Positions 18,852 to 27,917 of a stretch of 64,000 nt of DNA are shown here, piece after piece. Numbering within the stretch: the stretch's first letter is position 1; each line of letters opens with the position of its first letter. Below the pieces are notes generated by a model, which saw nothing but the letters and a program-made list of their open reading frames with translations, was not told the DNA's origin and ran no database searches. Source of the stretch: Pseudomonas sp. Bc-h (lineage in GTDB: Bacteria > Pseudomonadota > Gammaproteobacteria > Pseudomonadales > Pseudomonadaceae); NCBI RefSeq assembly GCF_002080045.1, contig NZ_MUIN01000004.1, positions 186,146-250,145 on the forward strand, given 5' to 3'. The translations under genes were made by a program, and so were the position numbers.

Positions 18852-20291
18852 TTACATTTCAGGTAATTCCGACTGCCGCCGCCGCGCCTTCGCAGGTTCC
18901 GGTCGAGCGCAAGGCAGAAACTCGCCGCGCCCCGGCGTACCCAGCGCGTTACCGTCCCAGAGCTTTTCCCCTCGGGCGAAGGTCATCGCGGGCCAGGCAC
19001 TCAAACGCATACCCTCATAAGGGGTGTAATCCACGTTGTGGTGCAGCAGCTCATTGCTCAGCTCCAAATCCAGGCCTTCGTCCCAGATCACCAGATCGGC
19101 GTCGGCACCAATCGCAATGCTGCCTTTTCGCGGATACAAACCATAAAGCCTCGCCGCATTGGTGGCGGTCAGCGCGACAAATTCCTGAGGGCTGATCCTC
19201 CCCTTGCGAACGCCCTCCGACCACAACAGCGCCATGCGCGTCTCAACCCCCGGAATGCCGTTGGCGACCTCGGAAAACGGTGCCGCCTCACCATGAGCGC
19301 GTTTGCCGTCGTGGCCTTCGTAGCGAAACGGCGCGTGATCCGAAGAAAACACCTCGAACGAGCCATTCTGCAGGCCGTCCCAGACGACCTGCTGGTTCCC
19401 CGCATCCCTCGGCGGCGGGCTGCAAATACACTTCGCGCCTTCAAAACTGTCGTCGCAGCCCAGTGAATCCGCCGTCAGAAACAGGTACTGCGGACAGGTT
19501 TCGCCATACACCTTCAAGCCATGGCTCTGCGCCCAGCGGATCTGCTCGATGGCCTCGCGTCCTGACACATGCACGATAAGAATCGGTACATCGACCAGCT
19601 CTGCCAGCGCAATGGCCCGATGGGTGGCTTCGCGCTCGACCAGCATCGGCCGTGACGTTGCGTGATAACGCGGCGCGCTGTGCCCGGCGGCCAATAAACG
19701 CTCGGTGAGCCAGGCAATGCAATCGCTGTTTTCAGCGTGGAGCATGACCATCGCACCTTCGGCACGCGCGACCGAAAGGGTTTCCAGAATCTCGCGGTCA
19801 TTCAGCTTCAGCGCGTCGTAAGTCATGTAGATCTTGAACGAGGTGTAGCCCTCGGCGATCAACTCGGGGAGTTCACGGCGCAGTACGTCTTCGGTCGGGT
19901 CAGTCACGATCAGATGAAACGCGTAGTCGATCAGCGCTCGACCGTCTGCACGACGGTGGTAGTCCTCCACCGCCGAGCGCAGGCTTTGTCCTTTTTGCTG
20001 GCAGGCAAACGGAATCACAGTTGTCGTCCCGCCGCACGCCGCAGAGCGGGTTCCACTTTCGAAGTCATCGGCCATTACCGAGCCGTCACCGGTCGGCTGA
20101 TCAAGGTGAACATGGCTGTCGACACCACCCGGCGTCACGGTCCGGCCGCGTGCGTCGACCTCATCGGCAGCGCCCTGCAGATCTTGACCGAGCGCAGCGA
20201 TGCGACCCGCCCGTATGCCGATGTCACACAAGAAGCTGTCTGCGGCGGTCACCACATTGGCGTTGCGGATGATCAGGTCGAAAGCCTGCAT
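18852..20291 (-). CDS. Dihydropyrimidinase/hydantoinase-family amidohydrolase
   Basis: 479 residues from ATG 20291 with a GAGGG ribosome site; the open frame continues upstream into the preceding gene. It is a binuclear zinc cyclic amidohydrolase: His60 and His62 in DSHVHLDQP, the carboxylated Lys153 in SFKIYMTY, His185 in MLHAENSD, His241 in IVHVSGREA and Asp318 in SSDHAPF. These features mark D-hydantoinases and dihydropyrimidinases, which open five- or six-membered cyclic ureides. No dihydropyrimidine dehydrogenase (pydA/pydX) or beta-ureidopropionase gene is nearby, so classical pyrimidine breakdown is not indicated. It is the last gene of the seven-gene operon. Confidence 0.88.
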   Translation of the reverse strand: MQAFDLIIRNANVVTAADSFLCDIGIRAGRIAALGQDLQGAADEVDARGRTVTPGGVDSHVHLDQPTGDGSVMADDFESGTRSAACGGTTTVIPFACQQKGQSLRSAVEDYHRRADGRALIDYAFHLIVTDPTEDVLRRELPELIAEGYTSFKIYMTYDALKLNDREILETLSVARAEGAMVMLHAENSDCIAWLTERLLAAGHSAPRYHATSRPMLVEREATHRAIALAELVDVPILIVHVSGREAIEQIRWAQSHGLKVYGETCPQYLFLTADSLGCDDSFEGAKCICSPPPRDAGNQQVVWDGLQNGSFEVFSSDHAPFRYEGHDGKRAHGEAAPFSEVANGIPGVETRMALLWSEGVRKGRISPQEFVALTATNAARLYGLYPRKGSIAIGADADLVIWDEGLDLELSNELLHHNVDYTPYEGMRLSAWPAMTFARGEKLWDGNALGTPGRGEFLPCARPEPAKARRRQSELPEM

Positions 20292-20304
20292 GTCGTGCTC
20301 TCCC

Positions 20305-21201
20305 TCAGGCGCGGCTGAGCCAGGCCTTGGCGATTTCTTCGCGGGTGGTGAACCAAACGCCGTCGTGGGCCTGGGCGTATTCGATGAACTGCTTGATCGC
20401 CCGCACGCGTCCGGGACGCCCAACCATTCGCGGATGCAGCCCGATGGACATCATTCGCAGGCCATCGGCGGCCTCTTCGTACAAGACGTCGAAGCTTTCT
20501 CGCATGTATTCGAGGAAGTCGGACGCCTGGGAAAGCCCCGGAGAGTTCCAGTAGCGGAAGTCGTTGACGTCGCTGGTGTACGGCACGACCAGATGCTGCT
20601 TGCCTTCGACGTCGACGAAATACGGCACGTCGTCGTTGTAGGCGTCCGAGTCGTAAAGAAAGCCGCCCTCCTCGGCCACCAGCCGTCGCGTGTGCACGCT
20701 GGCGCCATAGCGGCAGTACCAACCCACCGGGCGTTTGCCACACGTACGCTCGAAGGATTCGATGGCCAGCCGAATGTGCTCGCGCTCCTCAGCTTCCGTC
20801 AGGCGAAACACCTCCTCCCAACGGTAGCCATGACTGCAGATCTCATGGCCGAGTTCGACCGCCGCTCTGGCGACATCCGGGTTCTGCTCGAAGGCCACGG
20901 CGCAGGCGTGAAAGGTGGCAGGAACGTTGGCCTTTTGCAGGATGTCGAGGATGCGCCATATGCCGACGCGGGCGCCGTATTCATACATCGATTCCATCGC
21001 CAGATTGCGCACGCCCTCGGGAAACTGATAGCTGCCCCACTCGGTCATGCTCTCCTGATCGGGGTCACCCATGGCCAGCGAGCGTTCAGAGCCTTCTTCG
21101 TAGTTGATGACGAAGTTGATCGCCAGCCGTGCACCATTGGGCCACGTGCCCTGAGGGCGCTGCCGGCCGTAGCCGACCAGATCTCGAAGAGGTAAAGCCA
21201 T
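20305..21201 (-). CDS. PuuE-like polysaccharide-deacetylase-fold hydrolase
   Basis: 298 residues from ATG 21201, which has AGGAG 9 bases upstream; a TTG at 21219 precedes that site and is unlikely. The protein begins with RDLVGYGRQRPQGTWPNGAR and INYEEGSERS, the signature of the PuuE (metal-independent allantoinase) branch, and contains HEICSHGYRWEEV. This branch hydrolyses C-N bonds of cyclic ureides or acylated amines rather than polysaccharides. Its position, 13 bases from a hydantoinase gene, suggests that both act on one pathway. Canonical puuE is normally next to uric acid genes, which are absent here, so I do not use that symbol. Confidence 0.8.
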   Translation of the reverse strand: MALPLRDLVGYGRQRPQGTWPNGARLAINFVINYEEGSERSLAMGDPDQESMTEWGSYQFPEGVRNLAMESMYEYGARVGIWRILDILQKANVPATFHACAVAFEQNPDVARAAVELGHEICSHGYRWEEVFRLTEAEEREHIRLAIESFERTCGKRPVGWYCRYGASVHTRRLVAEEGGFLYDSDAYNDDVPYFVDVEGKQHLVVPYTSDVNDFRYWNSPGLSQASDFLEYMRESFDVLYEEAADGLRMMSIGLHPRMVGRPGRVRAIKQFIEYAQAHDGVWFTTREEIAKAWLSRA

Positions 21202-21254
21202 AGAACCAGTCTCCTGCAACGTTCAAACAGCCGGTAGAACCGCCGAACCAAGGC

Positions 21255-22127
21255 TCAGCAGTCGATATTTTTCAACGCATCGTGATCAGGTCCATCAAGG
21301 TTCTGCCCCTCGCGGAAGGCCAGGCCCATGGCCAGGGTTTGTGCAATGCAGAAGGCAGCCGTCAGCGAGCGGAAACCCAGCAGCTCGGCGTCGTTGACCT
21401 CGATCATCACCGACGCCTTCTGCCCCACCGGGCTGAGAATGCTGTCAGTGATCGCGACAATCGGCGTGCCGGCCGCCACCGCCTGCTGACAGGCGTCGAT
21501 GGTTTCTTGCGCATACGGCGGAAAACTCACCGCCACCAGAACGTCATCACCGTGCAGCGCACCGACCTGTTCACGCAGGCTGCCGCCCAGTCCGCTGATA
21601 TGGACGGCGCGTCGTCCTACACGGCTCAGTGCGTAACTCAGATAGGCAGCCATCGGAAAGGAGCGACGCATACCCACCACAAAAGTGGTTCGCGCCTGTT
21701 GCAGCAACTCGATGGCCTTTTCGATGGCGTCGACCTGCTCCCCTTCTGCCAGGTGTTCAAGCGAGACGATGTTGGCGCGGCTGAATGCCGACAGCATGGC
21801 GCCGACGTCCGTTGGATCCTCCAGCAATTGCTCGCCGCGATAGTGGCGGATGCGCTCTTTGAAACTACCCTGCCCGGCCTGCTGCAACGGCTGCTTGAAC
21901 AGTCGTTGCAGGTCGCTGAACCCTCCAAAGCCCAGGGCTTGCGCCAGCCGAATGAACGCGGACGACGGAATACCCGAGATTTTCGCCAAGGCTGCAACGG
22001 TATTCAGCGCAACGTCATGGGGATGCTCATTGAGGTAGTGCGCGGCATCTCGCTGCCGAGCAGTCAGCCGATCCTGGTGTTCGACAATGGCTGAGCGCAG
22101 CTCGGCCAGGGTTTGAGGTACAGGCAT
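21255..22127 (-). CDS. RpiR-family transcriptional regulator
   Basis: 290 residues. The N-terminal HTH_6 domain (about 1-80) shows LTARQRDAAHYLNEHPHDVALNTVAALAKISGIPSSAFIRL in pieces, as in MurR/RpiR regulators; a C-terminal SIS domain (about 125-260) has FVVGMRRSFPMAAYLSYAL and VAVSFPPYAQETIDA. SIS domains bind phosphosugars or related metabolites. Located within the ABC-transporter/hydantoinase operon, it probably controls that operon in response to the pathway substrate or product. A likely operator region lies at 25733-25790. Confidence 0.88.
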   Translation of the reverse strand: MPVPQTLAELRSAIVEHQDRLTARQRDAAHYLNEHPHDVALNTVAALAKISGIPSSAFIRLAQALGFGGFSDLQRLFKQPLQQAGQGSFKERIRHYRGEQLLEDPTDVGAMLSAFSRANIVSLEHLAEGEQVDAIEKAIELLQQARTTFVVGMRRSFPMAAYLSYALSRVGRRAVHISGLGGSLREQVGALHGDDVLVAVSFPPYAQETIDACQQAVAAGTPIVAITDSILSPVGQKASVMIEVNDAELLGFRSLTAAFCIAQTLAMGLAFREGQNLDGPDHDALKNIDC

Positions 22128-22145
22128 AAAGTCGCTCGATAAAAT

Positions 22146-23393
22146 TCAGGATGGGCGCAGTTCTGTGATCGCCCGGGCCAGATGTTCCACCAGACGATCC
22201 AACTCATCGACGCTGTTGTAGTGAGCGATCGACACGCGAACCACGCCGCCATGGCGGGTCAGGCCCAGTTGTTCGATCAGTCGGCGGGCGTAGAAGTCAC
22301 CGAAGCGGATACCCATTCGGTGGTCGTCGACACGCCGCACGATGTCTTCGGACTGCACACCGTCCACCACAAAGCTGATCGTCGGCACGCGGTCCCCGTT
22401 GGTTGCACGCGGTTTGCCGATGATGCGCACGCCAGGGGTTTCCCGTAGAAACGCCAACAAGATTTCGGCGAGCAGGTCTTCCTGTATTTCGAATGCATCG
22501 AACGCCGCCTGCATCAGCTGACGCTGGGTGCCGGTTGCGCCGAGACGTTGCCCGATGTCGATCAGATAATCGCTGATCCCGATGCAGCCGTAGGAGAGCT
22601 CGTAGTTGAGGTTGCCCGGCTGCAGCTTGTAGGGGATGACGTCCTGGCCGATGAAAAAGTGGTTCAGGCTGGGCAGTTCCAGGAGTGCCTCGCGCTTGCC
22701 CCACAGCACCGCGAAGTGTGGGCCGAAGGTCTTGTAAAAACTGAACACGTAATAGTCAGCGCCGCTGGCCTGCACATCGACCAGACGATGGGGCGCGTAG
22801 GCCACGGCATCGACGCACAGCTTGCCGCCCACTGCATGGACCTTGCGCGCGACTTCAGCAACCGGATTGACGCTGCCGAGGATGTTCGAGGCGTGGGTCA
22901 TGGCAACGTAGCGGGTTTTCTCGCTCAGCAGGCTGTCCAGATCGCGCAGTTCCAGCTCCATGCTTTGCGGGCTGACTTCCCACACGCGCAGCGTCGCGCC
23001 GCGCTCCTCACACAGGCGTACCCAAGGCCCGATATTGGCCTCGTGATCGCAATTGGTTACGACGATTTCGTCCCCTGGGCCAATCGATGGCGCAATGGCA
23101 CGGCAGAGGATCTGCAGCAGGTGCGTGGTCGAGCCCCCCATTACACACTCTTCCGGATAACGGGCATTGATCAGTTGCGCCACCGATTCGCGAGCTGCCA
23201 TCACCCGGGCGCCAGCATCCACCGACTCGCTGTAGGACGCTCCAAGCTGGACTGCGCTGTTGAGCAAATAATCGGTGATCCGCTCGGCGACCGGCTTGAG
23301 CACAGTCGAGCCACCTGCGTTGTCCAGATAGGCATAACCACTGCTGAGCGCAGGGAACTGGCTGCGTACGTAATCGATGTCCAAGGCATTCAA
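22146..23393 (-). CDS. SufS-like class V PLP enzyme lacking the desulfurase cysteine
   Basis: 415 residues from TTG 23393, which has GGAG 9 bases upstream; a TTG at 23408 is the alternative. It is a fold-type I PLP enzyme of the class V group: YLDNAGGSTVLKP at the N-terminus, the PLP-stacking CDHEANIGPW, the PLP aspartate in CVDAVAYAPH and the Schiff-base lysine in FSFYKTFGPH (Lys221 from this start). In group II desulfurases a cysteine sits on the loop after the RxG motif; here the loop reads IRFGDFYARR and has none. The reaction is therefore probably not sulfur release; a lyase, epimerase or transaminase is possible. It follows the ABC ATPase by a few bases. Confidence 0.8.
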   Translation of the reverse strand: MNALDIDYVRSQFPALSSGYAYLDNAGGSTVLKPVAERITDYLLNSAVQLGASYSESVDAGARVMAARESVAQLINARYPEECVMGGSTTHLLQILCRAIAPSIGPGDEIVVTNCDHEANIGPWVRLCEERGATLRVWEVSPQSMELELRDLDSLLSEKTRYVAMTHASNILGSVNPVAEVARKVHAVGGKLCVDAVAYAPHRLVDVQASGADYYVFSFYKTFGPHFAVLWGKREALLELPSLNHFFIGQDVIPYKLQPGNLNYELSYGCIGISDYLIDIGQRLGATGTQRQLMQAAFDAFEIQEDLLAEILLAFLRETPGVRIIGKPRATNGDRVPTISFVVDGVQSEDIVRRVDDHRMGIRFGDFYARRLIEQLGLTRHGGVVRVSIAHYNSVDELDRLVEHLARAITELRPS

Positions 23394-23415
23394 GGGTGTG
23401 CACTCCAAGGTCTGA

Positions 23416-24150
23416 TCAGTGATGCAGGATGGCCTGCAAGAACGCGCGGGTTCTCGGCTCTTGAGGGGCCGTGAAGAAATCGTGCGGATTGTTCTGTTCG
23501 ATGATTCGGCCGTTCTCCATGAAGATCACCCGGTCGGCGACCTTGCGCGCAAAGCCCATTTCATGGGTTACAACAACCATGGTCACACCGGAGCGCGCGA
23601 GGTTCTGCATGACGTCGAGCACCTCGCCGACCATCTCTGGATCAAGCGCTGACGTGGGCTCGTCGAACAGAATCACGCGCGGCTCCATGGCCATGGTGCG
23701 AGCGATGGCGACGCGCTGCTGCTGGCCGCCCGAGAGTTGGCCCGGGTATTTCGCGGCATGGGCGCCCATGCCGACTTTCTCCAGCAGCAGGCGGGCGCGT
23801 TCGTTGGCGTCACGCCGGGACATGCCCCGCACACGTACCGGTGCGAGCGCAACGTTGGCGAGCACGGTCAGGTGTGGGTACAAGTTGAAGTTCTGGAACA
23901 CCATGCCGACTTCGCAGCGAATGCTCGCCAGCTTCGGGCCGGTTTCGACCCGCTGACTGGCCACGCGAATATCACCTTTCTGGTATTCCTCAAGCAGATT
24001 GATGCAGCGAATCAGCGTCGACTTGCCCGACCCGGATGGCCCGAGAATCACCACCACTTCGCCCTGATCGACCGTCAGGTTGATATCGCTCAACGCTTGA
24101 AATGGCCCGTAGAACTTGTCCACGCGTTCGATTTCGATGACGGTACTCAT
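23416..24150 (-). CDS. Polar amino-acid-type ABC transporter, ATP-binding protein
   Basis: 244 residues with Walker [12 protein letters not shown] at about 34-44, Q-loop [12 protein letters not shown], signature [13 protein letters not shown], Walker [13 protein letters not shown] and switch VTHEMGFA. This is the GlnQ/HisP type. The start overlaps the permease stop by 4 bases, so it is translationally coupled. It energises uptake by the products of the two upstream genes, the substrate probably being that of the downstream hydrolases. Confidence 0.95.
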   Translation of the reverse strand: MSTVIEIERVDKFYGPFQALSDINLTVDQGEVVVILGPSGSGKSTLIRCINLLEEYQKGDIRVASQRVETGPKLASIRCEVGMVFQNFNLYPHLTVLANVALAPVRVRGMSRRDANERARLLLEKVGMGAHAAKYPGQLSGGQQQRVAIARTMAMEPRVILFDEPTSALDPEMVGEVLDVMQNLARSGVTMVVVTHEMGFARKVADRVIFMENGRIIEQNNPHDFFTAPQEPRTRAFLQAILHH

Positions 24151-24824
24151 GCGCTTTTTCTCCCGGAGCCGTTACGGCGCTCGATCCAGCTCACCAACTG
24201 CACCAATGGCAGCAGTAACAGCAGGTACATGACCGCTGCACCGACCAGAGGCGTGGGATTGGCGGCCAGCGCCTGAGCCTGCGTGGCTTGCTTGAGCAGA
24301 TCCGGCATCGCCACCACCGATGCCAATGCAGTGTCTTTCATGACGTTGATGCAGTTGCTGGTCATGGGTGGCATGACGATGCGCATCGCCTGGGGCAGGA
24401 TGATGTCGCGCATGGTGTTGAAGAAGCTCATGCCCTGGGAGGCAGAGGCTTCGAACTGACCGCGAGGAATGGCTTCGATGCCGGAGCGGAAAATCTCTGC
24501 CGAGTAAGCGCATGAAACCAGCGAAAGCGCTGCGGTGGCCGCCGCGAAGGAAGAAAGCCGAATGCCCACGAATGGCAGCGCGTAGTAAATCAGGACGAGC
24601 AGGACCAGCAGCGGAATCGAGCGCAGTACATCGATGTACACGCGGGCCAGAAAGCGAATGGGGGTGTAGGCGTAGAGCCGGAGCATCGCGAGCATCAAAC
24701 CGCCCACCAGGCCGAGCACGATGCTGACCACGCCCAGCATCACTGTCACGCCAAGGCCGCGCAGCATCAGCGGTAGCGCATCGACAAACACGCTCCAGTT
24801 GAAGAAAGTCTGTAACAACTCCAT
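24147..24824 (-). CDS. Polar amino-acid-type ABC transporter, permease
   Basis: 225 residues with about five membrane segments and the HisM/GlnP inner-membrane signature: [42 protein letters not shown] in pieces, and the EAA-loop region [21 protein letters not shown]. Only one permease gene is present, so the transporter would use a homodimer. It ends 4 bases inside the ATPase gene. Confidence 0.94.
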   Translation of the reverse strand: MELLQTFFNWSVFVDALPLMLRGLGVTVMLGVVSIVLGLVGGLMLAMLRLYAYTPIRFLARVYIDVLRSIPLLVLLVLIYYALPFVGIRLSSFAAATAALSLVSCAYSAEIFRSGIEAIPRGQFEASASQGMSFFNTMRDIILPQAMRIVMPPMTSNCINVMKDTALASVVAMPDLLKQATQAQALAANPTPLVGAAVMYLLLLLPLVQLVSWIERRNGSGRKSA

Positions 24825-24875
24825 TGCGATTCCTTGATGACGGGCAGCGGTGGCGTGGTGGTGAGCAGTCAGGAA

Positions 24876-25652
24876 TTACTTGAGGACATCGACCACTTTG
24901 ACGGTGCTGGACTCAGGATCCGCGTCAGCGCCGAACCACTTCTTGTGCAGGCCGGCGATCACACCCTCTTTCTTCATGGCAGAAATGATGTCGTTGACCT
25001 GAGTGGCCGATTCCCAGCCCTTGGCGTGCATCAGCGAGTACTTTTCGCCGGTTGGAATACGCGCGACCACCTTGTACTGAGGCTTGTCCTTGATGTAGTA
25101 GAGGACTGCCGGGATATCGCTGATGTAGCCGTCCATCCGCCCGGAAGCGAGGTCGAGCATGGCCGGCGACAGGCCTTCGTAGCGCGAAACTTCCTTGAAC
25201 TTGTACTCGGCCTGATGCGCGTTCACCCACATGTCGCCGGTTGAGCCGGTGTCGACGCCAACCACTTTGCCGTCCATGTCCTTGAGGCCGGTGATCCCCG
25301 ACTTGGTCAACACCGACAGCGATTGGTCACTGTCGTAATACGGTTGGGCGAAGCCGACTGATTCGAGGCGTTTCGGGGTGATGGTGATCGAGGAAATGGC
25401 GATGTCCGCGCGCTTGGACTGCACAGCGCTGAACAGTCCGTTAAACGGAATGTTGACGAACTCGACGGTCTTGCCTGCACGCTTGGCGACTTCTTTCACC
25501 ACATCGACTTCGAAACCGACAATCTCGCCTTTGGCATCCTGAAACTCCCATGGCACGTTGCCGACGTTGGCGCCTACGGTCCAGTCTGCAGCCCAGGTGG
25601 AAGCGGAAAATGCGGTTGCCACGGCCATGCCTAACAGTACTTTCACGTTCAT
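24876..25652 (-). CDS. Polar amino-acid-type ABC transporter, periplasmic binding protein
   Basis: 258 residues, signal peptide of 21 residues ending STWAA, then the family 3 pattern WTVGANVGNVPWEFQDAKG, GFEVDVVKEVAKRAG, FNGLFSAVQSKRADIAI and a C-terminal LHKKWFGAD. GGGGAG precedes the ATG. As first gene of the operon it defines the substrate entering the pathway; the usual Arg/Asp amino-acid clamp residues cannot be judged without a model. Confidence 0.93.
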   Translation of the reverse strand: MNVKVLLGMAVATAFSASTWAADWTVGANVGNVPWEFQDAKGEIVGFEVDVVKEVAKRAGKTVEFVNIPFNGLFSAVQSKRADIAISSITITPKRLESVGFAQPYYDSDQSLSVLTKSGITGLKDMDGKVVGVDTGSTGDMWVNAHQAEYKFKEVSRYEGLSPAMLDLASGRMDGYISDIPAVLYYIKDKPQYKVVARIPTGEKYSLMHAKGWESATQVNDIISAMKKEGVIAGLHKKWFGADADPESSTVKVVDVLK

Positions 25653-26023
25653 GTCTTGCTCCCCGATTATTCAGTCAGTCCAAGAAGGCCGCCTCGCCAC
25701 TTCACCAGGCGTTTCGAGGATCAGACTAGGGTTACGAATCAAATAATTCAACAAATAAAATAAATGAATTAAATGCTTCAATCGAGTGCGAACGCTTTTA
25801 GGTTTGGTGCGCGGGCCGGAGCGCTTACGCAATGGGGTTGTGCAGAAAATGAACGATCAGTTCACAGATACCCATGCACTGAAGTAGAGCATGGCTTTTG
25901 GCGACACCAGTGGGCCGTAGCCGCACAGTTTGCCGGCGGTGACGATCTTGAAACCGCCACCGCCGGCAAACCGAACGCCGCCCGGCCGGACTGCTACAGG
26001 GGGGTTGCGCGAGCTAGTTGAGG
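25653..26023. other. Gene-free region: operon promoter area plus REP-like element
   Basis: The stretch 25733-25790 is markedly AT-rich and contains AATTCA (25745-25750 area) mirrored by TGAATT about 14 bases later, and a GAATTAAATGCTTC half-palindrome. It is the natural place for the promoter and operator of the minus-strand ABC/hydantoinase operon. 25916-25999 is a REP-like element. No credible gene was seen. Confidence 0.5.
25916..25999. repeat. REP-like inverted repeat, type B (long form)
   Basis: CGTAGCCGCACAGTTTGCCGGCGG, GACGATCTTGAAACCGCC middle, CCGCCGGCAAACCG and a closing GGCCGGACTGCTACAGG. It carries an extra CCG-rich segment before the last arm compared with the other copies. Confidence 0.7.
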
Positions 26024-26641
26024 TCAGAGCACATACCACGTGATCGCCACGAAATGCAGCAGGCTCCCGGCAATCACGAACAGGTGCCAAATGCCGTGCC
26101 AGTGGCGGAATCGTTTGTCGTAGGCAAAAAAGATGATGCCTACGGTGTAAAGCACGCCGCCCAGCGCCAGCCAGGTGAAACCGGCCGTGCCCAGAGCGGC
26201 AATCAGCGGTTTGACCGCAACCAGCACGATCCAGCCCATGACCGCGTAGATCACGATGGACATCACTCGCGCCTCTGAACGCGGCTTGATCTCCTGCAAC
26301 ATGCCAATCACCGCCAGCCCCCAGACGATCCCGAACAGCGTCCAGCCCCACGGCCCGCGCAATGTCACCAGACAAAAAGGCGTGTAGCTGCCTGCGATCA
26401 ACAGATAGATCGATAGGTGATCGACCTTCTGCATGATGACTTTCGCCCGGCCACGCACGCTGTGATAAACCGTCGATGCGCTGTACAGCAACACTAGCGC
26501 CACGCCATACACCGCCACACTGACTATTTTCCATACATCACCGGTCAGGCTTGCGATCACCAACAGCCAGACCGCACCGATTGACGCCAACACCGCACCC
26601 ACCAGATGGGTCCAGGCGTTGAATTTTTCTCCGTAGTACAT
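26024..26641 (-). CDS. Hemolysin III / TrhA (PAQR family) membrane protein
   Basis: 205 residues with seven hydrophobic helices. PAQR/HlyIII metal-site motifs are present: STVYHSV (about residue 57), KVDHLSIYLLIAGSYTPF (about 72-89) and HWHGIWHLFVIAGSLLHF near the C-terminus. Family members are inner-membrane proteins linked to membrane energetics and fluidity. It is a single gene, convergent with nothing and divergent from mdcR. Confidence 0.9.
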   Translation of the reverse strand: MYYGEKFNAWTHLVGAVLASIGAVWLLVIASLTGDVWKIVSVAVYGVALVLLYSASTVYHSVRGRAKVIMQKVDHLSIYLLIAGSYTPFCLVTLRGPWGWTLFGIVWGLAVIGMLQEIKPRSEARVMSIVIYAVMGWIVLVAVKPLIAALGTAGFTWLALGGVLYTVGIIFFAYDKRFRHWHGIWHLFVIAGSLLHFVAITWYVL

Positions 26642-26808
26642 CCGCTAAAAACCTCTCTCAGTTGCACTGACAAACGACAAGGCTCCAGCTTATGACGTGA
26701 AAGCGCAATGCATGTGTCAGCCTCGATGAGAATTTCATGCAGCCAGCGACCGATGAGTTGGGCACAATCGGGCATTCGAACAATAAGAAGCCGGTCCGGG
26801 ACGACACG

Positions 26809-27729
26809 ATGCAGATCGACGAAGAGCTGACTCTCAAGAAGCTGGAAATCTTCCTGGCGTTCATGCGCACCGGCAATCTTGCGCGCGCGGCGGCGGAATT
26901 GCAGACCAGCACCGTCAGCGTTCACCGGGCGATTCACTCGCTGGAGAGCGCCCTGCGCTGCCCCTTGTTCAAACATGAGGGGCGCAACCTCACGCCGATG
27001 GAAAGCGCCTATGTGCTCGAAGAGCGCGCACAGAAGCTGGTGCAGGATGTGTTGAGCACTGTCGAGCAGACCCGCGCCGCTGCCGGATTCTCAGCTGCAC
27101 GCTTCAAACTCGGGGCGCTGTATTCACTGACGGTCAAGACCGTGCCGCAGCTGATCATGGGCCTGAAGATCCGCCGCAGCGAGCTGAACATCGATCTGAT
27201 ACTGGGCTCGAACATCGACCTGTTCTACAAGCTCAAGAACATGGAAGTCGACGCGATCCTGGTGTCGCTCAACGAGAGCGTCAACGACCCGGACTGCGAG
27301 CAGCTGCCACTGTTTTCCGATGACATTTTCCTCGCCACACCCGCCGACTCGCCCTTCGCTCAACAGAGTGAGGTGGACCTGAGCGATCTGCGCGAGGCGA
27401 CGTTCATCACCCTGACCCAAGGCTTCGCCACCCATCGCGACGGTGCGAGGGTGTTTCAACAGGCGGGGTTCGAACCGAAAGTGGCGATGCAGGTGAACGA
27501 CATCTTTACGCTACTGAGCATGGTCAGCTCGGGGGTGGGCTATGCATTGCTGCCGGGGCGGATTGCGGCGGTTTACGAGAACCGCGTGCGCCTGATACCG
27601 CTGCAGGCGCGTTACCGCATGCAGCAGCATATCGGGCTGGTGTTCCTCAAGGCCCGGGAGCGCGATCCGAACCTGCTGGCGTTGTTGGCGGAGTGCCGGA
27701 TGTATTCGAATCGGTTGGAGCAGCGATAG
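26809..27729 (+). CDS. mdcR: LysR-family activator of malonate utilisation
   Basis: 306 residues from ATG 26809. The N-terminal winged HTH reads LKKLEIFLAFMRTGNLARAAAELQTSTVSVHRAIHSLE in pieces, which is characteristic of MdcR, followed by an effector domain (about 90-300). MdcR activates mdc genes in response to malonate. It lies at the distal end of, and converges with, the mdc-mad operon, the standard Pseudomonas order. An in-frame ATG at 26737 would add 24 residues not typical of the family. Confidence 0.9.
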   Translation: MQIDEELTLKKLEIFLAFMRTGNLARAAAELQTSTVSVHRAIHSLESALRCPLFKHEGRNLTPMESAYVLEERAQKLVQDVLSTVEQTRAAAGFSAARFKLGALYSLTVKTVPQLIMGLKIRRSELNIDLILGSNIDLFYKLKNMEVDAILVSLNESVNDPDCEQLPLFSDDIFLATPADSPFAQQSEVDLSDLREATFITLTQGFATHRDGARVFQQAGFEPKVAMQVNDIFTLLSMVSSGVGYALLPGRIAAVYENRVRLIPLQARYRMQQHIGLVFLKARERDPNLLALLAECRMYSNRLEQR

Positions 27730-27751
27730 CCCTCACAGCCACTCAATGACT

Positions 27752-27861
27752 GGTGGGAGACGCCGGAGGTGACGACGGCAGCGAACGCGGAGTGTCAGCG
27801 ACACATCCCTCAACTGATCCACCGCTGTCGCTGCCGTCGTGACCTCCGGCGTCTCCCACAG
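27752..27861. repeat. REP-like long inverted repeat, type A
   Basis: GGTGGGAGACGCCGGAGGTGACGACGG as left arm and CCGTCGTGACCTCCGGCG + TCTCCCACA as right arm, nearly perfect over some 27 bases, with a loop that holds GCGAACGCGGAGTGTCAG. The same loop sequence occurs in the element at 4578-4669. It separates convergent mdcR and madM. Confidence 0.8.
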
Positions 27862-27917
27862 GTGTATTGGTCATCCAGAACACCTATGGCGCAAGCGTAA
27901 AACGTGGCAAAAAAGCC

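Noticed and set aside
18852..21201. Annotation of the two hydrolases as pyrimidine (pyd) or uric acid (puu/all) catabolism
   Set aside because: The expected partners (dihydropyrimidine dehydrogenase, beta-ureidopropionase, uricase-pathway enzymes) are not present in the operon.
22146..23408. Annotation as cysteine desulfurase (SufS)
   Set aside because: The essential cysteine is absent and no suf genes are nearby.
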